A stretch of DNA of 64,000 nt. It comes from Hofstenia miamia. Its lineage: Eukaryota; Xenacoelomorpha; Acoela. The stretch lies in contig SCFE01000023.1 in assembly GCA_004352715.1 (NCBI GenBank), positions 1,113,599-1,177,598 on the forward strand. Direction: 5' to 3'. The position numbers and the translations under genes are program-made. Positions 1 to 12,003 of the stretch are shown here, piece by piece. Positions within the stretch are counted from its first letter, which is position 1; every line of letters begins with the position of its first letter. The notes below the pieces were generated by a model. The model was given only the letters and a program-made list of their open reading frames with translations, ran no database searches and was not told where the DNA came from.

Positions 1-50
1 CGGATCGGCTCGGCTCGGCTCGTTAGAAGCTTGGCTCGTTGACAAGTCTG
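1..50 (+). mobile_element. hAT-like GCTCG-family MITE, right end only
   Basis: Three GGCTC pentamers, then GTTAGAAGCTTGGCTCG and the terminus GTTGACAAGTCTG ending at 50. It matches the right ends of the complete copy at 20978-21356 and the short copy at 63512-63617. The left part is outside the window. Confidence 0.8.
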
Positions 51-602
51 ACACTAACCTAACCTACACATACTTCATATTTACAAGTATAATAAACAAA
101 ATTATCACAACACCGATCATAAGTCATCAATTACGTAAACCCTTTCAACTTTTGCTTTATTTACTATTAATTTGAGTCCCTAAAATTTTAACGGATAAAG
201 CGCATAATTGAAATTAACGCATTATTATTTCAAAGAGGGGATCTAGAAAGAATTGATGGGCCATATTCTCACAAAATTGGAATTTGTTTGACATCATTTA
301 TTTCCCCAATTTATTGAAGAACTTAGTTATTGTATTTAATTCGAACTTACAGGGGAAATTTGTATTTTGTATAAGAAGGGTCTGATTGATTCATGCTGAA
401 ATAAAAAAGGGTGTAATAGTTTCGATGCTATAAAAATACCTCCTACTGCAAGCTAAGACTCACTAACATACTAGTAGACTTCAAATTTATCCCTGAATTT
501 AACGTGCATTATTGTTAGTTTGATAAGCGAGCAATTTTCAAGAGGCGGTTAGGTTAGATTTGTTTATAAATTTTGAATAGTGAGACTAAAGTAGGAAGAG
601 CA

Positions 603-998
603 CCCCATGGCACTGTTACCAACTTAAAATTTAAAGATATTTCAGGTTCTTCCAAGTTTGCTTAAAAATGTCACTACAACTTGCAAATTATTAACTTGGT
701 TTTTTAAAGCATAACATTGGAACTGTTCCCTCCAAAATTACATGAAATTATTGAAATTTAGCAATTAAACCGTATTTTAATTGATAACTTAAGCTGAGTA
801 ATGTTAAATTTTCAGAATGCATTTCAATGCATTAATGGGGCGCAGAATTGATTTTGGCCTTTAAAAAAGTCACTTATAAACCTATATACTCCAATGCAAC
901 TCTTTAAAAAACTAAACTGATTTTTTTCTAATTATAGCGGCCATTTTAAAAATTCTTATAAGAACTTGAAAGTTTAAGTTGGTAAGAGTTGCATGGGA
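603..998. repeat. Imperfect inverted repeat, candidate MITE
   Basis: The left arm at about 604-650 (CCCATGGCACTGTTACCAAC...) matches the reverse complement of about 952-997 (CCCATGCAACTCTTACCAAC...), with a gap inside the arms. No clear target duplication is visible, so its class is unknown. Confidence 0.4.
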
Positions 999-2254
999 CA
1001 TATGAGGATGCACATAATGCACTTGATCCTTGACCAAATGTTTGCATTGAGGAAATGCGCATTGTGGGCAATCATTCTCCGATTGATAGTGCATTGTTGT
1101 CAAGGAAAAGAAATTCAATGTCTATTACATATAAGGTTTCATTCAAATGAAAGATAACAGGAAGCTTTTCTCAAAAGCGATTGTCCAACAATTTGATTGA
1201 TCTCAGTTGGGAAAATAATTTTTTATCATAAAGTCATCATTCGAGTGTCAAAGTGGATGGAAAGTTTAGAGAAAAAACTCAAATGTTCAAATGAGAAAGC
1301 GCTGTGAATAATACGACAGAAGTGAACGTTTAGGTTTTAGCATGAACAGACAAAATAATTTTCTTTGTAGATAAGAAAATAGCGGGAAGAATTCAATTTA
1401 GAGAAGTAATTTAATAAAGGATACAATGTTTACTTAAAAGAGGAATATTTGAAAATCATTTTCGCCATTAAGAGCACGTGAGCGTACTTCCCCTTTGGAA
1501 AAAGTTCTGAAGCCGTTTATTAAAAAAACAAAGCATAACCTGTTCAATTTTCTCATGTAGACAAAGCTCCAAGAAAACCGTTCTTTTTTTCTTTATGTAA
1601 TCATCAAACACATTGAATTATTCACATACAAGATGATGGTACCTTTTGTGATCAAATATACGAACTTACTCATTACTTTGAACAAAACTATTCCTATATT
1701 TCTCATGTGAATTTGCTAAGCCTATTGGGTTTGTTTATAGTTTCAATTCAGCATTACTTCCTAAATCTGTGAAAAAACATACACGCACGAAGTCTTTCAG
1801 ATAATTGATTAATACTTGGCAAAATCTTGTGAAATAAAAATGCTTTATGAGAATTGATGATAGCTAAATCTACTCTAGGAATACCTCATTTATACGTGTA
1901 TATATTTCTACGCAATTTACATTTACAGTGACAGTACAACCAAACACCTTATGGATCAGAAATTAACGTAACCATTTCCTCTGAATAGGGCGTTTTTAAG
2001 CAAAAAAAACTTTTTCTTTTCAATCATTACGTTTGAAATCCAATATTAACTAGACACTAAAAAAATTCTTAGAAAATGGAAACTTAGTTTTAGTGTTTCC
2101 GTGATGAGAGGGCCTAGTCTTGGAATTTCGAGGCCAATAAACACAATGGTATGAATCAAAAAGCGTCATCTATGGATTGACTGGATATCTATTCCTCACT
2201 TATTACTATTATAACTATTTTTACTATAGTGAAATCAGGAAACTTTCTAATTTG

Positions 2255-2500
2255 CAGGTAATCTGAGAGTTTTCCGTAACACCCTAGCTGTTCTCTTTCC
2301 ACTTAACTACTACTGGAACTATTTTTTATTTGTTCTCTTATCTTTAGCCTTAATTCTGCACTTCTATCCTTTGGAATAGCTAGGGTCATCATTTTTCTTA
2401 CTCCTTTCTTGTTATCTACCATTGATATGTCTACCTACTTGCTTCCATCACCTTGACTATATATACTACAGTCTCTCAACCCTTTCCTTCTCTATAACGA
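2255..2500 (-). mobile_element. Decayed second copy of the R4/Dong-like LINE 3' region
   Basis: Several blocks follow in order the sequence of the endonuclease region at 2920-3240: CTGAGAGTTTTCC versus CTGAGAGCTTTCC, CTACTACTGGAACTA versus CAACTACCGGGACTA, and TTCTATCCTTTGG versus TTCTGTCCTTTGG. The orientation is the same. It has many indels and no open frame, and is clearly older than the neighbouring copy. Confidence 0.6.
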
Positions 2501-2907
2501 CTCACTGAGGGTATGTTGCAAGGTTCATCTCCAGTAGTTACCCATGGGCGAAAGTGGGGAAAAGCTACTTTTCACTTGAGAAGAACTGGTCCAATGAATT
2601 TCTAATGTTTAGCTATCAAGGTAACATATTTACAATACAAACTTGCCTGCTTGATAGTGTTTGGATTAACTGGATGGTTTAGTAAAGTTTTGGAGAATTG
2701 TTTACCCTACTTTTTAGCAATTGACGTTTCATTTGTAGAAGCAGGAAGCTTCTAAGAATTTTATTTACTCTTTCTTTCACAGGACTTACAACTATTTCAA
2801 TGCAAAGACTGATGCTGTAATTGCATATCTTCAAAATTAAACATTTATTATTTCTTATTTCTTACTTCTCACAACTTCATGCTGGTATCCCTCTCAGCTC
2901 GGGGAAC

Positions 2908-3672
2908 TCACCAGTTCCCAGGGAGTCTGAGAGCTTTCCTCAGGACTCTTGCTGTATCTAATAATGCTGCCTTCTGTGCTATCGCTCCTCCCCTCTTTGG
3001 TACTCCCAACTCCTCCAAGTATCTCTTATGCTTCTTACTCACTGCTCCTAGTGCTCCTACAACTACCGGGACTACTTCAACTTTCTTTAACTTCCACAGC
3101 CTTTCTATTTCCTCTGCTAACTCTCTGTATTTGTCTATCTTCTCTTTCTCCTTGCTTTCTACATTTCTGTCCTTTGGTACTGCTATGTCTATTACTGTTC
3201 CTAATCTTTTCTCTTTGTCTACCACTACTATGTCTGGCCTCCGTGCTTCTATCACTTTGCTCGTCTGTATGTTGAAGTCCCACAGTATCTTAACCTTCTC
3301 ATTTTCTTTGACGCCCTGTGACTTGTGCTCATACCACTTGTCTCCTGCTTCTAACCCATGCTGCCTGCTCAAACTCCAGTGTACCATTCTTCCCACCTTG
3401 TCATGCCTGAACTTATACTCATACTGTGCCAACTTCTCACACCCTGCTATCAGATGATCTACTGTCTCCGCCTCTTTCTTACACAGCCTACACTTATCAC
3501 TTACTTCTACTCTTCTGTCTATATGCTTCTTCACCCAGTTTGTTCTTATTGCTTGCTCCTGTGCTGCCATTATCAGTGCTTCTGTTTCTCTCTTCAGTCC
3601 TGCCTTCTTTAACCACTTGTTGCTCTCTTCTCTGTCACACATTTCTGTGTTCCTCCAGTATTCTCCATGCAT
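2908..3672 (-). pseudogene. R4/Dong-like LINE endonuclease and C-terminal domain
   Basis: An open block of 254 codons ending at a real stop. It carries a CCHC knuckle (CRLC then DHLIAGC, spacing C-x2-C-x8-H-x4-C), followed by the restriction-like endonuclease core RRPDIVVVD...VIDIAVP, where PD and D are the catalytic acidic residues that cut the target. The tail VVPVVVGALGAVSKK is typical of the R4/Dong group as I know it. All key residues are present, so this half is better preserved than the RT half. The frame is lost upstream at 3673. Confidence 0.85.
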
Positions 3673-4078
3673 TGCTTTCTGCCTATACCTTGTTTGTCTC
3701 TCTGATTACATCCTACTCTGGTAAACCTTCTTTCCTTCACTCTCAGTTCTTATCTTCCTTAACTCCTTAGTGACCTCTAGTAGGGATCCTCTAGGTTGCT
3801 CTTCTACATATTCCTTTAGCCCTAGTACTTCTCCTTCTACAGTTTCTTTCCTCCACACTTAGCAGTTTTTTCCCTCCCTTATGCCTTGCCATTTACAGCC
3901 TATCTACATCTCAATTTAGGTTGAAGGCTTTCTCTGCTTCCTTGTCTCCCTGTCTAATTTCCTCAGTTCATTCTTGTTCCACCTAACTATTCCTGCCGAT
4001 TATCTCAATTATTGCCCTTATGCTGTTCTGCCCCTTCAATGCTGACTTCTGTAGTACCTTCCTTACTCTCCTCTTGTA

Positions 4079-4765
4079 TTATTTTCTTAACCTCGTCCTC
4101 ATTTCCTCATGATCTGTTCTATCTGTCTTTATCACACCTAAGTACTTGTACCCCTCTTTCACTTCCCCAATCTTATCTCCACTGCTCGTCCTTAAACCAT
4201 CTCCATCTATGCACTTGCCTCTGGTCATTATCACTGTCGCACACTTTCCTAATCCAAATTCCAACCCAGAATCTCTGCTTGCTTTCTCCAATGTCTCCAC
4301 TTGCTTCTGCAACATCTTCCTTGAACTAGCATACATCTTCAGGTCATCCATGTACCACAGGTGACTCACTGCTCTACCATTCTTCTCCAACTTATATCCT
4401 ATACCTGTCTCCTTTAACTTTTCTGTGATGGGGATTAAGCTAACTACAAACAGTAGTGGTGCTAAGCTGTCTCCCTGGAATATGCCTCGCCTAAACCTCA
4501 ACCTGTGTCCGTCTATCTCAGTTTGCCACTTTCCCATCTCCCTCTCTATAAACTCAACCCATTTCCGTGAAACTCCATTGGCCTCTAGCGTCCCCAATAC
4601 CCATCTATGTGATATGCTGTCATACGCCTTCCTGTATTCTATCCATGCTATTGCTAAGTTTGTCTTTCTTCTTCTACAATTCTTCACTACTGCCTGGTCT
4701 ATTAACAACTGATCTTTGCATCCTCTCGTCTTTGTCATAAATCCCTTCTGCTCCTCTGGTATCAA
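4079..4765 (-). pseudogene. R4/Dong-like LINE reverse transcriptase domain
   Basis: An open block of about 228 codons covering the fingers and palm of a LINE reverse transcriptase, which primes cDNA synthesis from a nicked chromosome. Visible motifs in order are [16 protein letters not shown] (motif A), [11 protein letters not shown] (motif B), [12 protein letters not shown] (motif C with the catalytic DD), LGKCA and YKYLGV. In motif A the usual first aspartate (WIDY in relatives) is glutamate, so activity is doubtful. The reading frame continues upstream to about 4799 ([12 protein letters not shown]) without a start, and downstream it breaks near 4078. It is a fragment of an ORF normally near 1,000 codons. 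Confidence 0.85.
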
Positions 4766-5519
4766 CCTATTCTGTTCTAAGTAACATGCCAGCCTACTTG
4801 ATTATTATTATAATAATAGCAATGTACTGAAATTAACATATTGCCCTTAACCCAAAAATGGGGGAACAACAAATGTTGCAATTAGATTAAAACTAAAACA
4901 TCATCTGTATTAATCCGAGGTATCTAGAGTCGTAGAAGGAAAACTGCACTCTATGAAAAAATTCAATCTGTGCGATAATTTTCCACTGAAATTTTTTAAC
5001 TACTCTAAAAAGTAGGTTAATGGAGAATGCAATAATGGACTTTTACTTGTTCTCAACGCATAATCATTCTTGACATGCATGTACTTAACTTGAAGCAAAG
5101 AGGATGTAGTTTACGCTCATTTTTAGTTGATTAGTTGTTGTTATAAGTAACCCTAGATTTCTACGAAAATTTTGTTTCTATAATTAAAACATAAAAAAAC
5201 TATTGAAAATACTATATTAATCATTTGTCATTCGCGGTTTTTCAGCTATTGTTTTGATAGTTTCTTGTTCTAAACTCAGAATCAGGGTAACACGTTTTGT
5301 TTAAAACGTTTGAAAGATTAAAGTATTCCTTCTCAAAGTAAGCTTAGGGCTACACAATTTAATTTAAGTAAAGTACATTTTAAGAGCAATTCTCTCATTA
5401 GTTTTTTATAATCCAGAAATAGTATTCAAAAACACGAATGGAAATAACATGGGTGACGGGAATAAAAATTATATTCTTCATGGCCACATCTTAAATCATA
5501 TATTTTCTCATAACATCAA

Positions 5520-5804
5520 CAGGCCCGTGGCTTGGATTTGAAATTTAGGGGCCATGGCCCAGCAAATTCAATAAATCATACTTTTACTCATATGAAATAG
5601 TTTCACACTTTTTCATTGAATTTCTAAATAGAATGGCATTAGTATTTTATATATTTCAACTAAAATATATTCACTCTAACTTAGTTACAGAATATTAGAA
5701 TTAATATTATGGAGTTTTGTATCCAGGATGTCAAGAGGAAGAGGGGCCCAGTGACCCAACAGGGAGGGTCATGGCCCCCTGGCCCTCCACCAGCCACAGC
5801 CCTG
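5520..5804. mobile_element. hAT-like MITE, CAGGGCCGTGGCT family, copy 1
   Basis: 285-bp element whose ends (CAGGCCCGTGGCT and AGCCACAGCCCTG) are inverted repeats. Flanking octamers AACATCAA (5512-5519) and AATATCAA (5805-5812) match at 7 of 8 bases, the target duplication size of hAT elements. The interior is AT-rich without coding. A second copy lies at 62398-62694. Confidence 0.75.
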
Positions 5805-7992
5805 AATATCAATAATTAGTATGAATGCCCATTTTCAAGAGCTGCTCGAATATTTGAAAAAGATTGGGGTTTATGTTGTAAGAGCCAGTAAAATCGGAAT
5901 GGTTGTTATCATTATAACGAGAATGAGTTAGAAATTGACAAGAGAAGCGAAATGGAAGGAAACTCTGCAATTAAAGACAAAGTATTCTTAGTCAGAAATG
6001 TTACCTTGAAATTTCTAACTGGGTGAACGGTAATTGTAAGTTTGTTTACTGAAATTGATTTTTATACACGAGGCATGTGATAAGTACTGCGCTGGCTAAC
6101 CAATTGAATATCATGACATAACCTGCAGGGAAATGAAAATCAGCGATGAATTTCTCGATATTAATTTTGCCTCCCAATAAATAATGGTAGTGACTATTTG
6201 AGACGATTAACAATAATTTACTGCAACAAAGACCTTGGAATAATCGGACAAGAGCGTCAAAACGCCATTCAGACGATAAGACGAGTTAATCTGTGCTGGA
6301 CTACTCAACAACTAGTGGATTTAATTTATTAAGTGACTTTTCAATTATTCTCCAACAATAGAAAGTGCTGTTACGAGAAATGGCCGTCCCATTTTAAACA
6401 AAGAACATTTTAATTAATTTCTTCTGTAATTTAAAATCACAAATTTCAACACCATAGCTAACATTATGTATTATAGCAAACGAATAGTGTACTAATGAAT
6501 CATTTATAAACAGTGAATCACAGCTTTATTCTAATAAAATTCCTACATATTACTGAGTATGATGTTAATATAAGCTCCTGCCATATTCGGATTTCAAGTG
6601 ACATGAGCCACCCTGACTTTTTCATTTTTTTCATCTACTCTTGTCCAGCATTGGTAGGACTGGTCGACAAAAATAGTGACCCAAACAAACCGGCACCTCT
6701 TAACTTTCATGCTGGCCGACTTGTGTGGGGTTAGGGATATCAACCTGTTCGGCATACAACCGGTGGGAAATATATCCTAACTTCCAAAATTGATTAGCTC
6801 CCAACTGAACTTTTCAGTGTTGATTTTCGTAAATATTTACAAATTCATTAATATAAATTGTTGTTCCTTGAGAACAATAATTGATTCCACTGTGTGTCTT
6901 TGTCCCTTAATAAACTTAAACATTTTTTCGGAAAAGTATCTCAACCGGGTCCAACCATGTTGTCTAGTATTAGTTGCGGTTGAAAATGTTATTAAATTAT
7001 GTAGTGTTTTATTGCAATAGAGTTTTTGGGTTTGGGTGTGATACATACTTTAAGTTGAGCTTGGACCGTTCAGATTAGAAATTAAATATCAGGCTATTTT
7101 CAACAATGACTTATTCTTAGGTTAAGTTCTGCAAAAGTTGATAAGTTATCACAAACCTGTGAAAATTGGGAGCATGTTATCATGAATTTTAGTTTAGCAA
7201 GAAGATGAAAATAAAGCAAGGTTAGCGTCTCATTTGCCCAATGCAACTGCAACCTTGCACTTCGATTAGTTTTAGAAATTCCACTCTCATATAGATGGCA
7301 TTTATTACAACAACTACTAAATTCTTCTATGTAAATCTTGACTTTGTTTTTATCTTTTATAGGTCTAACAGAATCCCTTCATTCTGTGCAATTAGTCCAA
7401 GTATTATTAAACTTATCAATAAGGATTGGATGACAGTGCATGATCGGTTTGTTAGAAGCAGCAATGCTAAAGCCGTTTTGTCATATATAGCATGTGTCTA
7501 AATGACACGCGTAATTTGTTCTTAATCCATGTTTAATGAGATATTGCTTCTTTTCAGGGCAGCCATGCGTTTTAATATTCAAATTAAACACGTGGCGTAG
7601 AAATATCCATTGATTTTATTAAGCAGTTCCTGATATGATGTCAAGACAAAGACATTATGTTTTATAAATATTTACATCGCCTTAAGTAATTGAAGCCGTT
7701 ATATAATATTTTAACAGCAGTATATTTAAAAAGTGATATAATTCCAAAAAATATTATACATAAAAATGTCTAAAAATTAATAATTAGACATTGGAATATA
7801 TGTATATAAGCAATTCATACGCATTGAATTTAAGACGTATGACAAAAATCACAATTTTGTTCTAATAAATTAACTATTTTCTTTATGCATAATATTGTAC
7901 ATTATATGATCTACATTTTAACATTGATTTTGTCGCAATTACAAGAATCAAATAAAACTTTTTTACGTAAACTCAAATGTACACAATCATGG

Positions 7993-8217
7993 TTAACACT
8001 AGAAATACCATGACTCCTCGAGATTCATTTTACATGTAGCATTTCAATTAAAAAATTATATAAAAGAATGAAAAAAATTTTACCTATGGAAATTCAAATA
8101 GATTATCAATATTTTTGGAGGTGTATATACCTGCTGTTGTTTTTAATGAATGCATACATATGTAAACAAAATTTTAATTTGAGTCAATTTTGACTCACTT
8201 GGTACTTCTAGTGTTAA
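7993..8217. mobile_element. piggyBac-like MITE (TTAA ends)
   Basis: Begins TTAACACTAGAAATACCA and ends TGGTACTTCTAGTGTTAA; the ends are inverted repeats and both include TTAA, the obligate piggyBac target. About 225 bp with both TTAA copies, no coding capacity. The right side also has GAGTCAATTTTGACTC, a 16-bp inner palindrome. Confidence 0.75.
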
Positions 8218-8769
8218 GCAAACGCGTGGTGATCGAAAATCCCAATGGCAGATATCTTGAACATTGCAAAGTGTTGCGGCATTGCTTAAAGTAAATATAT
8301 GTAAACAACTAAACCAACTATAAATATATGTCTGAATGACACAGCATTTGAAATTACGCGTATTTATATAGCATGGGATTGAAGCAGACTTGAGTCAAAC
8401 GCTACTGCTACTCGTAAACAAATATCTCAGGACAGTTATGTCATAAAAATATGAACGCATTGGCAAACAAGCATACGGGGTGGAGTGCAGTAAGCGAAGC
8501 AGAAACGCAGTTATATCGCACTAATGAATTTATTGGGCCATTGTTTTTGCTTAGTTTCAAACGCACTCTAGCTTTAAAATATTTAAAATTCACTGAGAGA
8601 GTGTTGCCAGTATGACAAGATATTCACAAGAAAATTTCATTTTCGGTTTTGTATACAACCTCGAAACTCGTAACTATTTCAAACAGTACGGTTTCCAAAA
8701 TTTGTTAGATTAAATGAATGCCTAAAATATAAACTAAATTCAAAATAGGCTAATTGTGAACTGACTTAC

Positions 8770-8832
8770 CTGTAATGCTTGTTTGGCTGCTTCGGCACTG
8801 CATCTGGAGTCGAACATGACAAATCCAACAGG
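8770..8832 (-). CDS. cpo: couch potato/RBPMS-family protein, exon 4 (RRM beta3/RNP1)
   Basis: Twenty-one codons encoding [10 protein letters not shown] and then [11 protein letters not shown]: the RNP1 strand and the start of the second RRM helix. The acceptor is TTTTAG|CCT and the donor CAG|GTAAGT, both strong. Phase 0 on both sides lets it follow exon 3 (KSPS|PVGFV), exactly the family reading. The FDSR sequence resembles vertebrate RBPMS, while AAKQALQ sits between RBPMS and couch potato. The next expected exon (GVRFDP...LEFAKSNTKV in the family) is not found between positions 1 and 8769, so the gene continues to the left of this window. Confidence 0.92.
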
Positions 8833-8856
8833 CTAAAAGTCAATATAAAAATCAAG

Positions 8857-8956
8857 TAATATATATATATATAATATATATAAATATATATAGTATCTAT
8901 ATATATATATATATATATATTAAGATACATATATATATATATGTATATATATATTA

Positions 8957-9042
<86 letters not shown>
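8857..9042. repeat. TA microsatellite with interspersed TTAAGATA units
   Basis: Almost pure alternating TA for about 185 bp, interrupted three times by TTAAGATA. It starts 25 bp from the acceptor of cpo exon 4. Confidence 0.9.
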
Positions 9043-9044
<2 letters not shown>

Positions 9045-10442
9045 ACGGAATAATATAGGATCAATAAGCGTTATTAGAAGCAGGGAGAACTTAGTAATTA
9101 CTGTATATAATCCATATAGACCTACTTCTTTTACAGAAACACTATATATATTATATTGTTCTACCGATGACTAGACACCATTGCAATTTAGTATGAGAAA
9201 AAGTATTGAACATCCAGTTTACTTCAAAACAAAATCTTTGACAATATTTATTAAGAGAAAAAACATCACATAAATATTAATTGTGTCAAAGTTAAAGTGC
9301 TTAATCATGGTAATATTTTTGGTTTCCTCTTTTGGTATTTACAAACGCAACCAAAATTTAGGCAACACTTAGGTTGGGTTATTAACAAAATTGCGCCATC
9401 TACTCATCAAACAAAAATATTGGTTTTTCTAAATTAAAAAATAAGACTCCTTCAAATATGAAAACTGCACATTACAAAATTTTTAATATATGATTTGCAC
9501 CATAAGTCCCATCAATAACTTCTGTACCTATTCCATTATTTTTTTGATTGGGTATTTTATTATCACGCAGAATTTTGCTGAAGTAAACAATTGCCTTTTT
9601 AATGTCATGAAGTTGTAGGTCTATGATTCCAGGAAGAGAATTTTATTAAATCTCTGCAGCAAATGTCTCAATGGCAGCTCATTCAAATGTAAATGTTAAC
9701 GAAATCAATTCAGGGAATGTCTTGATGTACCTCAAGCAAATAATTAATTCAATTTATTAGTATTCGTGCGGACACAAACTAAAGCAACTAGATCTATGTG
9801 GATTCTAAGAAATATATTATATTTGTAGATATATTTCAAGCAATTCGTCTATGGAAGATCTTCAGCAGCAAAACTTACAATATATATATATATATATGCC
9901 CAAAGTTTTTTCAGTCGCACATTCGAAGTTATTTTAGCTCCCCATGGTTAACAAGGATAACAATTGTAAGCACAGAACTGACTCTAACATAAAAAATATG
10001 AGAAAGTACGTATGTTTTTGTAAATAGATAAAGAAAGGCGAATCAGAGAATTGACCTTAATGCTAAAAATAGATATAATGCGCTTGTCGTCCATTAAGAT
10101 TAAAATCTAAATTTTAACAATTGGCTCCTTTTGTGGATAAGTAAGTGTTCATTTGATAGCGTAGGATAAATATATAAACTAATTAAAAGGCTTTTGTTTA
10201 AACTCTCCTAAAATAGACTGTAAAAAATTAATTAAGTAAATTAGACCAATCAACTCCTTACGATGCTTCTCATTAAAAAATGTAGAGATTACAATAATTT
10301 ATAGATTCATTAAAATTTTAAAGTCGATACGAAACAATTAAACTAAAGTGAGGGAAACAAGGAATTGTCGAATGGCGTTGATTATTTCAAATGAAGAGTT
10401 CTTTCAGGATAAACTGACATTTAGAAATACATTAACACTAGC

Positions 10443-10759
10443 TAGACTTGTCAACGAGCCGGCATTTCCAAGCTCGGCTCGGCTCGGCTCGCCACATAAA
10501 ATCTTTGAATGAGGCTCGTTTAACCTCGGTATTTTTTTTAAAAAAAATTGTGCTCAAAGAATTATTTACATAGCTCTTGCTATTATTTAATAAACATTTC
10601 TTAAATAAGATTATAGGAAAGGCATACAGACTGCAAAAAAATAAGAAAAATCTCCATAATTAAATTAACAAGCAGAACTATAAAGTTGCTTTGCCTAAAA
10701 TAGGTTCATTTCTGGCTCGTTCTATATCAAATACTGTGCTCAAGCTCGGCTCGGCTCGG
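10443..10759 (+). mobile_element. hAT-like GCTCG-family MITE, right end lost in a gap
   Basis: Starts TAGACTTGTCAACGAGCC and follows the family consensus (GCTCGCCACATAAAATCTTTG, then an AT-rich core with ATTATTTAATAAACATTT, then GTGCTCAAGCTCGGC). It is cut by a single N at 10760 before the right terminus. Confidence 0.85.
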
Positions 10760-10760
10760 N

Positions 10761-10791
<31 letters not shown>
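10760..10791. repeat. Single-N join followed by a TA microsatellite
   Basis: The N at 10760 joins a GCTCG array to about 30 bp of TA repeat. The junction is probably artificial, because other copies of the element do not continue into TA at this point. Confidence 0.7.
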
Positions 10792-10793
<2 letters not shown>

Positions 10794-11825
10794 GATACAA
10801 ATTTGTTAATATAGCCGGCCTTTTGTGCACTTTTGTGAATAAATTTAACGTTGTATATTGATTCTGCTATTCTATGAAATTATACATGTTACGTACTGTA
10901 ATGATATACTTGTTTAAGCAATGTCAAACAACTAAAGTTTTATGCACACAGCGTTTATGTATTGTTTTCACATTCCTAATATACAATGAGGCTTGGCAAT
11001 TTTCGCCCATTACCGCCATGAAAGTGTTTAATTTTACACAGAGTTAACATATGTAAGGGGCAGATTTAGATGGGAAGCACTAGATTTACATGCAGGTAAC
11101 AATGGACGAATATTTGAAACGATTCAGCTGTCGAGCTAAGATACTCAGCATAATTCATTTTGACAGTTATGAATTTGTTTTGCAGAAAACAAATTAGATG
11201 TTTTAATAGAAGATGTACAATTATCATGATGTAGTATTCTTTGAAATTTATTTGACAACGTCCATTTCTGAATAAATAAACGCATATTTGCGTAAAAAGG
11301 ATATTCGTAAGATAATTTTTCACTGGATTCCATTTACGCTTTATCCAAGCTTCGTATTTATGCCAAAGCGTTGCCTAGTTTTGGCATTGAGTTATGCCAA
11401 TGAAGAATTCAGAGGTGTTGTTACAATAAACCAAAACAGTCTATGAATGAACGCAATTGTGAATTAATTTAACAATTGAAACTAATTATTGTTTTTGTAG
11501 AACAATCCAAAAATTAAGTAGAAACAATACATTTAATACAAAAATATTTTAATAACTTTTTATAGCTTCCACGTGAGTTTCAACCTACTAGCAAGTATCA
11601 TAGCAGGGTAGGTTTCATGCCTGCTCTGACAGAAGTAGTTTTGCAGGCCTCATCAGGTATTTTAAATAATGAATATGATCATTTTCATTGTTACATGTAA
11701 AATATATGCAGGATATTTTGAACCTTGATTAAGCAGGAAGATACAGCACAATTATAAAAATATATAAAATTATGAGGTTTCAGGAGGCTAATACTCATTC
11801 ACCATTGTATTTTTTAACTAACATT

Positions 11826-12003
11826 TAACAAGAGATTTATTATTGGTTTTTTAAAACCAATGTCTGCCAAAGCCTTACTAACTTTTCGCTTCACTATCTC
11901 CTGACTGCCCTGTTCTGTCGTAATGAAGCTGGAGGGTTGAATTTAGCCTTGACTGTAGGCAACTGAAGACGAGATGCTTTTCCGTTACTTGGCATTCGTT
12001 ACA
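11826..12003 (-). pseudogene. Possible LINE fragment with CCHC knuckle
   Basis: On the minus strand a 41-codon frame (12003-11878) starts CNECQVTEKHLVFSC, a C-x2-C-x8-H-x4-C pattern with the spacing of the knuckle before the restriction-like endonuclease of R2-group LINEs. A shift into the next frame continues as QEIVKRKVSKALADIGF, which resembles the segment that follows in such elements. The fragment is short, so the assignment is tentative. Confidence 0.35.

Larger units (their letters stand above)
2840..4799 (-). mobile_element. R4/Dong-like LINE (restriction-like endonuclease type), 5'-truncated
   Basis: Non-LTR retrotransposon whose single ORF runs RT, CCHC knuckle, then restriction-like endonuclease, the order of the R2/R4/Dong group. 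Two open blocks are described separately; the connecting 3673-4078 is frameshifted. The 5' end is lost at 4799, directly beside an ATTATTATTATAATAATAG tract, and the 3' side (about 2840-2878) is also made of AAATAA-like units. This fits Dong elements, which are known to insert into TAA repeats. The element lies in the same orientation as the host gene, inside its intron. Confidence 0.85.
1..8769 (-). other. cpo intron 4, partial
   Basis: Begins with GTAAGT at 8769 on the minus strand and runs off the left edge of the window; no acceptor with a family-like exon is seen. It contains two R4-like LINE copies and four short elements described separately. The stretches 51-602, 999-2254, 4800-5511, 5813-7992 and 8218-8769 show only AT-rich non-coding DNA. 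Confidence 0.75.

Noticed and set aside
546-560. Telomere-like GGTTAGGTTAG
   Set aside because: Two units only, inside an intron.
2879-3770. Plus-strand Leu/Ser-rich frames over 2879-4712
   Set aside because: Antisense shadows of the minus-strand LINE ORF.
6600-6770. Less AT-rich open frame ending GRLVWG as a possible exon
   Set aside because: No family match and no convincing splice sites.
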